64,000 bases of DNA from positions 2,741,001 to 2,805,000 of the forward strand of contig NZ_CP059732.1 in assembly GCF_014117325.1 (NCBI RefSeq), given 5' to 3'. This DNA is from Spirosoma foliorum. Its GTDB lineage: Bacteria; Bacteroidota; Bacteroidia; Cytophagales; Spirosomataceae. This document shows, in pieces, positions 7,826 to 15,491 of this stretch. Position 1 is the stretch's first letter. Each line of letters begins with the position of its first letter. A program made the position numbers and the translations under genes. The notes beneath the pieces were generated by a model that was not told where the DNA came from, did no database searches, and saw nothing but the letters and a program-made list of their open reading frames with translations.

Positions 7826-8662
7826 TCACGAATACGACAAAGCCTGTTGTTGGGTGGACGATTTAATCTTAGAAGCACGCTCTAATGTTTTTAGTGAATT
7901 ATACACGTCTTCTCGAATAAATGTACGTTTTAAATTGTGGGTAGAATGAACTAGTACATAGCCTGCTTTTTTTAGCTTAGCACAGGTTTTCTTTATTCGA
8001 AAATGAAATGATTTATCATTCGCATTGTGAACTTCGTCAAATTCTACCAGTATTACTTTTACGTCTAGTTTATCATCAATAATTGTATCGATAACCTTAT
8101 ACTCGGCTCCTTCAATTTCAAGTTTAACAACGTCTACACTGCTATGACCCAGCATAGTCATTAAATTACTTAATCGATCGGCGGGGGCTTCTATATATTC
8201 GTTTGATTCCTGAAATAAATAAAGCGAGTGTGAGGCATAATCGTCACGTTCTGGGGCAAAAAACTTTAGGTTCGTTTTCTGATCCCATACACCGATTTCA
8301 ACAAATGTGATCGACTCCAGCTGTTCATCAGATATTCGGTACGTAAAAGGCACTGTTGGCTCAATAGTCAGCGGAATCTGCTGTTTTACGCATTCTTTGA
8401 GTTTCCGGAAATGGTTGATACCCTCAGGCATCGGGTCAAAAATATACACCTGGGCATCATAAATAACTTTTAATTCGGTGTCGAACGAAACGTCTTCGCC
8501 AGCGCCAATGCAATAGCAAATAGAATTACTGGTTAATAAGTTATCGGGTAGATGGTATCCATGAAAATGTGAGCCAATATGGACAAGATTATTTAAAGGT
8601 TTCACGCCTTGTTGTGGGTGAATACCTAATACTTTTTTAGCAAGGCCGATAACATTTCTCAT
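7826..8662 (-). CDS. FkbM-family SAM-dependent methyltransferase
   Basis: 278 aa. Seen: a SAM-binding glycine loop (CIGAGEDVSFD, residues about 49-59), an acidic end of beta-2 (VYIFDPMPEG), and the FkbM signature VDVVKLEIEGAEYKVID (about 176-192) followed by ILVEFDE. FkbM proteins O-methylate sugars, lipids or small molecules; the acceptor cannot be read from sequence. The neighbour upstream (8804-10117) is a secreted glycosidase, so glycan modification is possible, but the 140-bp gap does not show an operon. No signal peptide, hence cytoplasmic. Confidence 0.85.
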   Translation of the reverse strand: MRNVIGLAKKVLGIHPQQGVKPLNNLVHIGSHFHGYHLPDNLLTSNSICYCIGAGEDVSFDTELKVIYDAQVYIFDPMPEGINHFRKLKECVKQQIPLTIEPTVPFTYRISDEQLESITFVEIGVWDQKTNLKFFAPERDDYASHSLYLFQESNEYIEAPADRLSNLMTMLGHSSVDVVKLEIEGAEYKVIDTIIDDKLDVKVILVEFDEVHNANDKSFHFRIKKTCAKLKKAGYVLVHSTHNLKRTFIREDVYNSLKTLERASKIKSSTQQQALSYS

Positions 8663-8803
8663 GGATAATTGTCAATTGTGAATAAGTAGCTTTATTGAGG
8701 AAATTTGATTCAAGTAAATAGTGTAAAAAGAGGTAATCAAAAATGATTTAATTTCTGATACAATTTTGCATTAGAAATTCCGGACCTGACTTATGGCTGT
8801 TTA

Positions 8804-10117
8804 TTATTTTGCCGAATTGGCTGGTTTTACTTCAAAGGAAAAATTGGCCGAAGAAACATGCTTGTGTGTATCGTACACATAGGCAAATAACCTATAAGCC
8901 CCTGGTTTATCCGGTAATTGAAACGAAATGGACGATCGTTCGGGAGTAGCTATCAAGCCCTTTAAGGCGGGCATTGGCGTTCCTGCATAATCGGCCGAAA
9001 ACTGAGCGCGCCGTTTGATTTCCCAGTAGTATGTTAAAGAATCACCTTCTGGATCGTTTGTCAATAGTTGTGCCTGATGCGGTATCAAGGAGGCTGTATA
9101 CGATTGGTAAGTCAAAGCCTTGCCATCGATTTGTAAAGGTTGAATGACTGGCGCCTTATTCATTGTCTGTTTTCCGGACCAGAGCAGTTGCATCAATTCT
9201 ACCAGCGAAGTTGAGCGACCTTTATCGTCAAAAACGTTAAACCAGGTATGTGTTTCTTCCTGTTTAAAGCCCCAATAGAACAAGTAGGAACCAAGGCAAT
9301 TAGGCGGCTGAGATCCGATATACTGCCGATAAAACGTATTTACATAGTCATATTTCTGCTGACTAGTTGGCTCGAGTGGCGCTTTCCAGGGAGCAACAGG
9401 CGTTTCCCAATAAGCCTGGGCACCATATTCAGAAATGAGATAGGGTTTATCCCAACCGCCTTTTTTTAAGAACTGGGGTAACTTCTCGGTCAATGCATAG
9501 GAGTTAACGGCCAGCACATCAAGAGCTGGGCACCGTTCCTGAACAAGCCAGATGGCTCGTTCACTATCAGGCGAAATGACGGTAGCAACCGGATGATTAG
9601 GGTCAAGCTCGTGAACTAAGGTGGCAAGTCGATTGACTTCATCGTATACCCGGAAATTGCTTGCTTCCATCGCCCACTCGTTGCCAACACACCACATCAA
9701 TAAAGCAGGATGGTTCCGGTATTTCAAAACGATTTTACGAATGCGTTCAAATTGTCGGTCAACGGCTGTCTGATCATCGTAGTCGAAGCCTTCCAGCTCG
9801 CGCTCTACCCATAAGCCAAAAAATACGGTCAGCCCTAACTTCTGAGATTGATCTAAGATAGATTCAGCTTCCAGGTCATCCCATATGCGAATTGAGTTGC
9901 CTCCGCAGGCTTTTAATTGGGCTAAATGGCTGACGCCCCCAGCGCCTTTAATAAAGTAGGGTTTTCCAAAGCGTAACAGTTGATAAGACTGTCCATTTCG
10001 CTGTATTGACGTAGGTTTAACGGCTGCCGACGTTTCGGAATGAGACTTGCTGGTTTCGGTACAGCTGCTAATGAATGTGCTGACTATGAAAATTACTACC
10101 GCTAAAGCTAGTCGCAT
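8804..10117 (-). CDS. Lipoprotein glycosidase of GH2 (TIM-barrel) type
   Basis: 437 aa. Signal peptide with lipobox FISSC (Cys19). The GH2 C-terminal TIM barrel follows without the usual N-terminal jelly-roll and Ig domains: SIRIWDD, MWCVGNEW with putative acid/base E147, and YLISEYGAQ with putative nucleophile E230, then GSYLFYWGFKQEETHTWFNVFD. The C-terminal 110 residues (from about APVIQPLQIDG) look like an Ig-like or cadherin-type beta-sandwich with a DPEGDSLTYYWEI phrase. Both catalytic glutamates are present, so it should be active, probably on a beta-linked sugar; substrate unknown. Shorter than classic beta-galactosidases. Confidence 0.78.
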   Translation of the reverse strand: MRLALAVVIFIVSTFISSCTETSKSHSETSAAVKPTSIQRNGQSYQLLRFGKPYFIKGAGGVSHLAQLKACGGNSIRIWDDLEAESILDQSQKLGLTVFFGLWVERELEGFDYDDQTAVDRQFERIRKIVLKYRNHPALLMWCVGNEWAMEASNFRVYDEVNRLATLVHELDPNHPVATVISPDSERAIWLVQERCPALDVLAVNSYALTEKLPQFLKKGGWDKPYLISEYGAQAYWETPVAPWKAPLEPTSQQKYDYVNTFYRQYIGSQPPNCLGSYLFYWGFKQEETHTWFNVFDDKGRSTSLVELMQLLWSGKQTMNKAPVIQPLQIDGKALTYQSYTASLIPHQAQLLTNDPEGDSLTYYWEIKRRAQFSADYAGTPMPALKGLIATPERSSISFQLPDKPGAYRLFAYVYDTHKHVSSANFSFEVKPANSAK

Positions 10118-10555
10118 TAGGAACGCAATGAAAAGTTAAGTTTCTATGTTGACTAATAGATTAACTTTTAGTCACTTCAAGATTAAAACATCATTAAGGG
10201 GGTAGGCTTACTAAACGGTTGATAATGCTACCTGGTCGACCTGATTTCTGCTCAAATTTATCAGGCCCTTTTTGGTGGTATGAGCCATAAATGATACGAA
10301 CAGTACACCGTCTAGTCAATAAGTTATAGCCATTCTTAAAATAGGCATACTTTGTAGCAAGCCGATAATTGCGGCTGGAAAAAGGAGTATTTAAACACTG
10401 ATTCTGTTGGGATCAGTGTTTTTTAGTTGACCTGACTTAGCTACGCCTTGTTAGATTGAGAAGGCCTGCTCTACAGATAAGGGATTTATATATAGAAAAC
10501 ACTCGCCTTCTATCAGCGGTTCTAAAGTCAAACAAACCCGTAAACGCCTATTCCC
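10118..10555. other. Divergent intergenic region with a T-tailed hairpin
   Basis: No gene. It holds a small GC hairpin (AGCCG...CGGCT near 10352-10375) followed by the terminator at 10393-10424, which has no upstream coding gene on its strand; a short structured RNA is possible. Confidence 0.45.
10393..10424 (+). terminator. Intrinsic terminator without an upstream ORF
   Basis: Arms AAACACTGAT (10393-10402) and ATCAGTGTTT (10412-10421), then T-run. Stem and loop (GATTCTG) resemble the hairpin at 7766-7797. Confidence 0.65.
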
Positions 10556-10783
10556 ATGTGGCAGGAAAAAGATAACCAACTCACCCGCGATTTTCAGTTC
10601 ACTGATTTTAGCGAAGCCTTTGCTTTTATGACTCGTGTGGCTCTGATCGCCGAAAAAATGGACCATCATCCCTGGTGGTCGAATGTGTATAACCAGGTCA
10701 CAATCAGGCTATCAACCCACGATGCCGGAAACACTGTAACCGATAAGGATCGTAAACTGGCTGCTGCTATTGATAAGATATAG
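10556..10783 (+). CDS. 4a-hydroxytetrahydrobiopterin dehydratase (pterin carbinolamine dehydratase)
   Basis: 75 aa, a little short for the family (about 95-110) because the usual N-terminal helix is trimmed. Seen: [56 protein letters not shown]. This contains the diagnostic EKxxHHPxW...VxIxLxTHDxxxVTxxD series with the active-site histidines. It dehydrates 4a-hydroxytetrahydrobiopterin during recycling of the pterin cofactor of aromatic amino-acid hydroxylases, or protects pterins generally. A single gene, followed by an inverted-repeat spacer and then rsmI. Confidence 0.9.
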   Translation: MWQEKDNQLTRDFQFTDFSEAFAFMTRVALIAEKMDHHPWWSNVYNQVTIRLSTHDAGNTVTDKDRKLAAAIDKI

Positions 10784-10804
10784 TTTTCAAGTTTGAGGTT
10801 TGAA

Positions 10805-10875
10805 GTTCGAGGTTTGTAGTTAGCTGACGTACAGCTGCTTTCGCGTCGGACGACTACAAACTACAAACCTCGAAC
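10805..10875. repeat. Pre-start inverted repeat (GAGGTTTGTAG type)
   Basis: Perfect 17-bp arms 10805-10821 and 10859-10875 (GTTCGAGGTTTGTAGTT and complement). Both flanks carry further degenerate copies of the GAGGTTTG unit (10784-10804 and 10876-10912). It sits just upstream of rsmI (ATG 10922). One of nine such structures in the window. Confidence 0.8.
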
Positions 10876-10921
10876 TACAAACCCCCAACTGTAAACCCAA
10901 AACCATAAACTATCTTGCGGC

Positions 10922-11650
10922 ATGAAATTGTACCTCGTGCCGACACCAATCGGCAATCTTGACGATATCACACTGCGGGCGATTAAAACGTTACAGAGTG
11001 TTGATGCAATCCTGGCCGAAGATACCCGGACATCGGGCGTTTTACTCCGTCATCTGAACATTAGCAAGCCGCTTCATAGCTACCATATTTTTAATGAACA
11101 CCAGACCGTACAGCGGTTAATTGGTCAACTAAAAGAAGGGAAAACCCTCGCGTTGGTGTCGGATGCGGGCACGCCCGGAATTTCAGATCCTGGCTTTTTG
11201 CTCGTGCGCGAGTGTATCAAAAATGATATTTCGGTTGAGTGCCTACCCGGCCCAACTGCTTTTGTACCCGCTTTGGTAAATTCTGGTTTACCCAATGATC
11301 GATTTACATTCGAGGGGTTTCTGCCGCACAAAAAAGGACGACAAACGCGCCTGACCGAGCTGGCGGGGGAGGAGCGTACGATGGTTTTTTATGAGTCGCC
11401 CCACCGACTTCTGAAAACCCTTCAACAATTTGCGGAGGTGTTTGGCCCCGATCGACCAGCCAGTGTTTCGCGTGAACTCACTAAGCTGTTTGAAGAAAAT
11501 CGGCGCGGCCCATTGTCCGAACTTATTACGTATTTTGCCCAAAAAACAATCAAAGGTGAACTGGTTATCTGTGTCCAGGGGAAAGAGCCAAGCCGAGGCA
11601 AGGCTAAACGAGTGTACGACAATGATGTTGATGAAGAAGAAGATGAGTAG
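10922..11650 (+). CDS. rsmI: 16S rRNA (cytidine-1402-2'-O)-methyltransferase RsmI
   Basis: 242 aa. Seen: the start MKLYLVPTPIGNLDDIT (the LVPTPIGNLxD signature), AEDTRTSGVLLRHL, LVSDAGTPGISDPG (residues 79-92, SAM-binding tetrapyrrole-methylase fold) and FYESPHRLLKTL. RsmI uses SAM to methylate the 2'-OH of C1402 in the decoding centre of 16S rRNA. The C terminus is an acidic tail (DDEEEDE). The stop lies inside the start region of the next gene, suggesting coupling. Confidence 0.96.
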   Translation: MKLYLVPTPIGNLDDITLRAIKTLQSVDAILAEDTRTSGVLLRHLNISKPLHSYHIFNEHQTVQRLIGQLKEGKTLALVSDAGTPGISDPGFLLVRECIKNDISVECLPGPTAFVPALVNSGLPNDRFTFEGFLPHKKGRQTRLTELAGEERTMVFYESPHRLLKTLQQFAEVFGPDRPASVSRELTKLFEENRRGPLSELITYFAQKTIKGELVICVQGKEPSRGKAKRVYDNDVDEEEDE

Positions 11651-12911
11651 TGGGTATGGGGCTCGGGGCTCGGGGCTCAGGGCTACTCAGCATAAAAGTC
11701 GAAAATGGTCATTTCTGCTGATGCTTATCGTATCTGCATCATTCTTCGTTCATCATTTATCATTTGCCCAAACGCTTTCTCCGGCTGCTCGTGTCAGTCT
11801 GATTACCTATGGGCCTGGCGCAGACGATATTTCGTCGGTTTTTGGGCATACCGAAATACGTTTTACCGATCCAATGCTTGGTCTCGATAAGGATTATAGC
11901 TTTGGTGGATTTGATTATCGGGCCGACTATTTCATCATAAAATTTTTGCGGGGTACGCTTCCCTATAACCTGACGGTTCATAACATTTACCAGGTTCTGT
12001 ATTACTATCAGCAAACAAACCGAAGTGTTCGCGAGCAGGTGCTAAACCTATCGCCCACCCAACGCCAACGGTTGTTGACGGCTCTGGAGGAGAATTATCT
12101 CCCTCAAAACAGAGAGTATCGGTACAAGTTTTATTACGATAACTGTTCTACCCGCCCTCGCGACATGATTGTTCAGGCGTGTGGAGATAGCCTGACGATT
12201 CCGTCGCGTTCGCGCATGACGGGTAAGTCGTACCGCGATCTGATGAACGATTATTTGGGAGAAATGCCCTGGTATCAGTTGGGTATGAATCTGGCTATTG
12301 GGCATCCGTCTGATGAGCAAACGGATGGCTGGCGCGCGATGTACCTTCCCGAGCAGCTATTTGATCAGTTCGCTCATTCCACACTTCGGCAGGCGAATGG
12401 ACAGATTGTTCCGTTAGTGAGTGGTACGCAAACGATATTTGAACCCCAGCATACGTTTCGTCAGCAAGTTTCGATCCTGTTCGATCCCGACGTTGTATTT
12501 GCGATCCTGGGTGTTCTGGTGGCCCTGTTTACCATTCGTCGCTATAAAGTGGCTGGTAAAGTAGATGGCTGGTTCGATCGACTCCTATTTGGCATTGTCG
12601 GCTTTCTCGGCTGGTTTTTACTAGTACTTTGGCTGATTAGAGATGATGGTGTGACCGGCTGGAATCCGACGCTGCTCTATCTGATGCCTTTCCACTTGCC
12701 TCTGATTTTCTGGGCTACCAGTTCAACTGCTACCGCACGCCGTCGGACCATTTATTTTAGTCTGACAGCCCTGCTGATCCTACTGGGTATACTTTTCTCG
12801 AAAATACCAGGAGGCTTCGATGTTTTATTTCCGCTGACGTTGCTTGTTCGTTGTATCGTGAATATGCAACCGGTTCGTCAGGCCTATCGAACTCCGGCCC
12901 GAATAGATTGA
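11643..12911 (+). CDS. DUF4105 (Lnb N-terminal periplasmic domain) membrane protein
   Basis: 422 aa from ATG 11643, which overlaps the rsmI stop; in-frame ATGs at 11622, 11625 and 11631, or a short form from 11721, are alternatives. Seen: signal anchor WSFLLMLIVSASFFVHHLSFAQ, then a DUF4105 domain with ISSVFGHTEIRFTDP, the family's cysteine-protease-like region, and YKFYYDNCSTRPRDMI (a YNFFxDNCST-type motif), then several C-terminal transmembrane segments (about residues 285-415). The DUF4105 family is periplasmic, of unknown activity. The region encoding residues 5-15 contains a GGGGCTC tandem repeat, which suggests the extreme N terminus is not conserved. Confidence 0.8.
   Translation: MSSGYGARGSGLRATQHKSRKWSFLLMLIVSASFFVHHLSFAQTLSPAARVSLITYGPGADDISSVFGHTEIRFTDPMLGLDKDYSFGGFDYRADYFIIKFLRGTLPYNLTVHNIYQVLYYYQQTNRSVREQVLNLSPTQRQRLLTALEENYLPQNREYRYKFYYDNCSTRPRDMIVQACGDSLTIPSRSRMTGKSYRDLMNDYLGEMPWYQLGMNLAIGHPSDEQTDGWRAMYLPEQLFDQFAHSTLRQANGQIVPLVSGTQTIFEPQHTFRQQVSILFDPDVVFAILGVLVALFTIRRYKVAGKVDGWFDRLLFGIVGFLGWFLLVLWLIRDDGVTGWNPTLLYLMPFHLPLIFWATSSTATARRRTIYFSLTALLILLGILFSKIPGGFDVLFPLTLLVRCIVNMQPVRQAYRTPARID
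11659..11683 (+). repeat. GGGGCTC tandem repeat
   Basis: Three near-perfect copies of a GGGGCTC unit plus a partial fourth, inside the first codons of the DUF4105 gene. It looks like one arm of the pre-start repeat structures seen elsewhere, but no complementary arm follows. Confidence 0.55.
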
Positions 12912-12983
12912 TCTTTTTCCGGTTATAATTGGGGCTGGAAGTGCTTTCTGTGAATGATAGAACAAATCCTCGTGCTACATTCC

Positions 12984-14276
12984 ATGAAAAAACTGCTGCT
13001 TCCCAGTTTATTACTCATTTGGTTTACAAACGCGTTGGCTCAGCCTGTTGAGCGGCTCGTTAAGGTGATTGTGACGCCCGATCATGCCGATTGGCTCTAT
13101 AAAACCGGCGAACCCGTTAAATTCAACGTGTCGGTTTATAAGAGTAATGTACTCTTGAAAGGCGCTAAACTCCGTTATGAAATTGGGCCGGAAAAGATGG
13201 AGCCCACCAAAAAAGAAACAGTCACCCTGAAAGATGGGACGTTAGCACTGGAAGGAGGGACAATGAAAAAGGGAGGTTTCCTTCGTTGCATCGCTACCGT
13301 CGAACTGGATGGTAAGGAGTATCGAGGACTGACAACGGCTGGTTTCGAACCATTAACCATTAAGCCAACCGTAGCGAATCCTGCCGATTTTAAGGCATTC
13401 TGGGATCAGGCTAAGGCCGATCTGGCCAAAATTCCTATGGACGTTCGCATGACGCTTCTCCCCGAACGATGCACCGAACTGACGAACGTTTACCAGCTCA
13501 ATCTACAAAACATCAACAATTCTCGATTCTATGGGATTTTGTGCGTACCAAAAAAAGAAGGTAAATACCCTGCTATTTTACGGGTACCTGGGGCTGGTGT
13601 TCGCCCGTACAACGGGATGATCGCCGAAGCTGAAAAAGGCTTCATCACACTCGAAGTGGGTATTCATGGTGTTCCGGTCACGATGGACCCTATTGTGTAT
13701 GATAATCTTAGCCGGGGTGCACTCAACGGCTATCCATTTGCTAACCTCGACGACCGGGATCGTTATTACTACAAGCGCGTTTATTTGGGGTGTGTCCGGG
13801 CGGTCGATTTTCTGGTGAGTATGCCCCAGTATGATGGGCAAAATCTGGCTGTTACGGGTGGTAGTCAGGGCGGAGCCCTTAGCATTGTGACGGCTGGTCT
13901 GGATTCGCGGATCAAGTGGTTAGGCGCTTATTATCCCGCTCTGGCCGATGTTACGGGTTATCTCAGCGGTCGTGCTGGAGGATGGCCTCATATGTTTACT
14001 GGCGATAACCTGGCGTACAACAACAAACCGGATAGAATTAAAACGACGGGCTATTACGACGTGGTGAATTTCGCCAGACTAGTGAATGTGCCGGGTTATT
14101 ACTCCTGGGGCTTCAATGACGAAACCTGCCCACCAACTTCTATGTATGCCGCTTACAACGTGATTCCTGGCCCCAAAATGCTGGATGTAGTCCTCGATAC
14201 AGGTCACTGGACGTATCCGGAGCAAACCGAAAAAATGACTACCTGGTTGCTGGGACAATTGAAAGGCGGAAAATAA
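12984..14276 (+). CDS. Secreted acetylxylan-esterase-like alpha/beta hydrolase (AXE1 family)
   Basis: 430 aa from ATG 12984, where a clean signal peptide (MKKLLLPSLLLIWFTNALAQ) starts; an ATG 10 codons earlier is less likely. The N-terminal 110 residues form a beta-sandwich; the AXE1 hydrolase domain follows (ADFKAFWDQAKADLAKIPMD, FYGILCVPKKEGKYPAILRVPGAG). Nucleophile S294 is in TGGSQGGALS; an acid lies near WGFNDETCPP and the histidine in DTGHWTYPEQ. The family deacetylates xylan side chains or cephalosporin C. Secreted, probably periplasmic, in polysaccharide breakdown. Confidence 0.86.
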   Translation: MKKLLLPSLLLIWFTNALAQPVERLVKVIVTPDHADWLYKTGEPVKFNVSVYKSNVLLKGAKLRYEIGPEKMEPTKKETVTLKDGTLALEGGTMKKGGFLRCIATVELDGKEYRGLTTAGFEPLTIKPTVANPADFKAFWDQAKADLAKIPMDVRMTLLPERCTELTNVYQLNLQNINNSRFYGILCVPKKEGKYPAILRVPGAGVRPYNGMIAEAEKGFITLEVGIHGVPVTMDPIVYDNLSRGALNGYPFANLDDRDRYYYKRVYLGCVRAVDFLVSMPQYDGQNLAVTGGSQGGALSIVTAGLDSRIKWLGAYYPALADVTGYLSGRAGGWPHMFTGDNLAYNNKPDRIKTTGYYDVVNFARLVNVPGYYSWGFNDETCPPTSMYAAYNVIPGPKMLDVVLDTGHWTYPEQTEKMTTWLLGQLKGGK

Positions 14277-14320
14277 GGATTTAGTTACTCCATCGGATAA
14301 CCAGCGAAGAGCGCAGGGTA

Positions 14321-14387
14321 AAACGCAAAGAACACAAGACGCCAACTTCTTTGTGCACTTTGCGTGAACCTTGCGTTCTTTGCGTTT
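14321..14387. repeat. Pre-start inverted repeat (CGCAAAGAAC type)
   Basis: 13-bp perfect arms 14321-14333 (AAACGCAAAGAAC) and 14375-14387. Between them lie further degenerate GCAAAG/CTTTGCG copies. It ends 17 bp before ATG 14404. Confidence 0.75.
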
Positions 14388-14403
14388 AAAAACTACTAAC
14401 GGT

Positions 14404-15336
14404 ATGCAACTTTTTGTTAATCCAGCACTCGACGATACACTTAAAGCAAAACTTAAAGAACAAATTCCACCTGATATCACAGTTGTATTTCGGGCTGACT
14501 TACCTCAATCTGAACAACAGTCGGCCTTCCAAACGGCCAACTTTGTTTTAGGAAACCCACCCGCAGCCTGGTTTGCCGAATCGCTTCCTAATCTGAAATT
14601 CTGGCAACTGGATTCAGCCGGTTTTGATGGGTATAAGTCCGTTCAACTGGACGCAACGATTGCCAATATGGGTGATTACTTTGCCCTTCCCTGCGCCGAA
14701 ACGATGGTAGCAGGTATTCTGTCACTCTACCGAGCTATTCCCGAATTGGCCATTCTACAAAGTCGTTCTGAGTGGGTAGGGGCCCCTATTCGCTCCCGAA
14801 CGAATTTGTTGTGGAAAAAACGAGTGGTCATTCTGGGTACGGGCACTATTGGTCAGGCGGTGCGGCAGATGTTAGCGGGATTCAACTGTGAAATTTACAT
14901 GTTGGCCCGCACCGATCTGCACGCTGATTTGCATTCGGCCGACGAACTCAAAGCGCTTCTTCCTAAAATCGATATTGTCGTGAATTGCTTGCCCGGTACG
15001 GCAACGGGTTTTTACACTGCCGAGCTAATCGACGCTATGCAACCCGGAAGTATATACGCTAACGTTGGGCGTGGTAGCACGACCGACGAACCAGCGCTGA
15101 TCAGAGCGTTGCAATCGGGACACCTTGGCGGGGCTGTTCTGGACGTAACAGCTATTGAACCGTTGCCTGCCGATAATCCACTTTGGTCGTTGTCCAATGT
15201 ACTCCTTACGCAACATACCGGTGGCGGACAGCCGAATGAAGACGGCGGTAAAGTCGATCAATTTCTTCGGAATTTAGCCTGTTTTCAGGCTGGCGAAGCG
15301 GTCGAGAATGAAGTAGAGTTAAAGCGTGGCTATTGA
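14404..15336 (+). CDS. D-2-hydroxyacid dehydrogenase (NAD(P)-dependent)
   Basis: 310 aa from ATG 14404; an open extension upstream runs through the inverted repeat and is unlikely to be translated. Seen: Rossmann motif VVILGTGTIGQAVRQML, INxxRG-type stretch YANVGRGSTTDEPALIRAL, GAVLDVTAIEPLPADNPLW with the catalytic Glu, and LTQHTGGGQ with the catalytic His; the substrate Arg is in NVGRG. Overall like the GhrA/hydroxypyruvate reductase branch. It reduces a 2-oxoacid to the D-hydroxyacid; exact substrate unknown. Cytoplasmic, transcribed alone. Confidence 0.88.
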   Translation: MQLFVNPALDDTLKAKLKEQIPPDITVVFRADLPQSEQQSAFQTANFVLGNPPAAWFAESLPNLKFWQLDSAGFDGYKSVQLDATIANMGDYFALPCAETMVAGILSLYRAIPELAILQSRSEWVGAPIRSRTNLLWKKRVVILGTGTIGQAVRQMLAGFNCEIYMLARTDLHADLHSADELKALLPKIDIVVNCLPGTATGFYTAELIDAMQPGSIYANVGRGSTTDEPALIRALQSGHLGGAVLDVTAIEPLPADNPLWSLSNVLLTQHTGGGQPNEDGGKVDQFLRNLACFQAGEAVENEVELKRGY

Positions 15337-15491
15337 GATATAACATACGCTTAATTTTCTGGAACTAGCCTTTTAATGGCTAATACGCCCGTTTTTCAAC
15401 TTTTTTTTGTATATTTAAGGAGTCGAACGCGACACCAAACGTTCGCTTAGTCTCCGTACTTATCCACTGGAATAGTTCCTGAAGCAAGTCA

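Noticed and set aside
11430..11642. Upstream extension of the DUF4105 gene
   Set aside because: It lies inside rsmI in another frame; the signal peptide only begins later.
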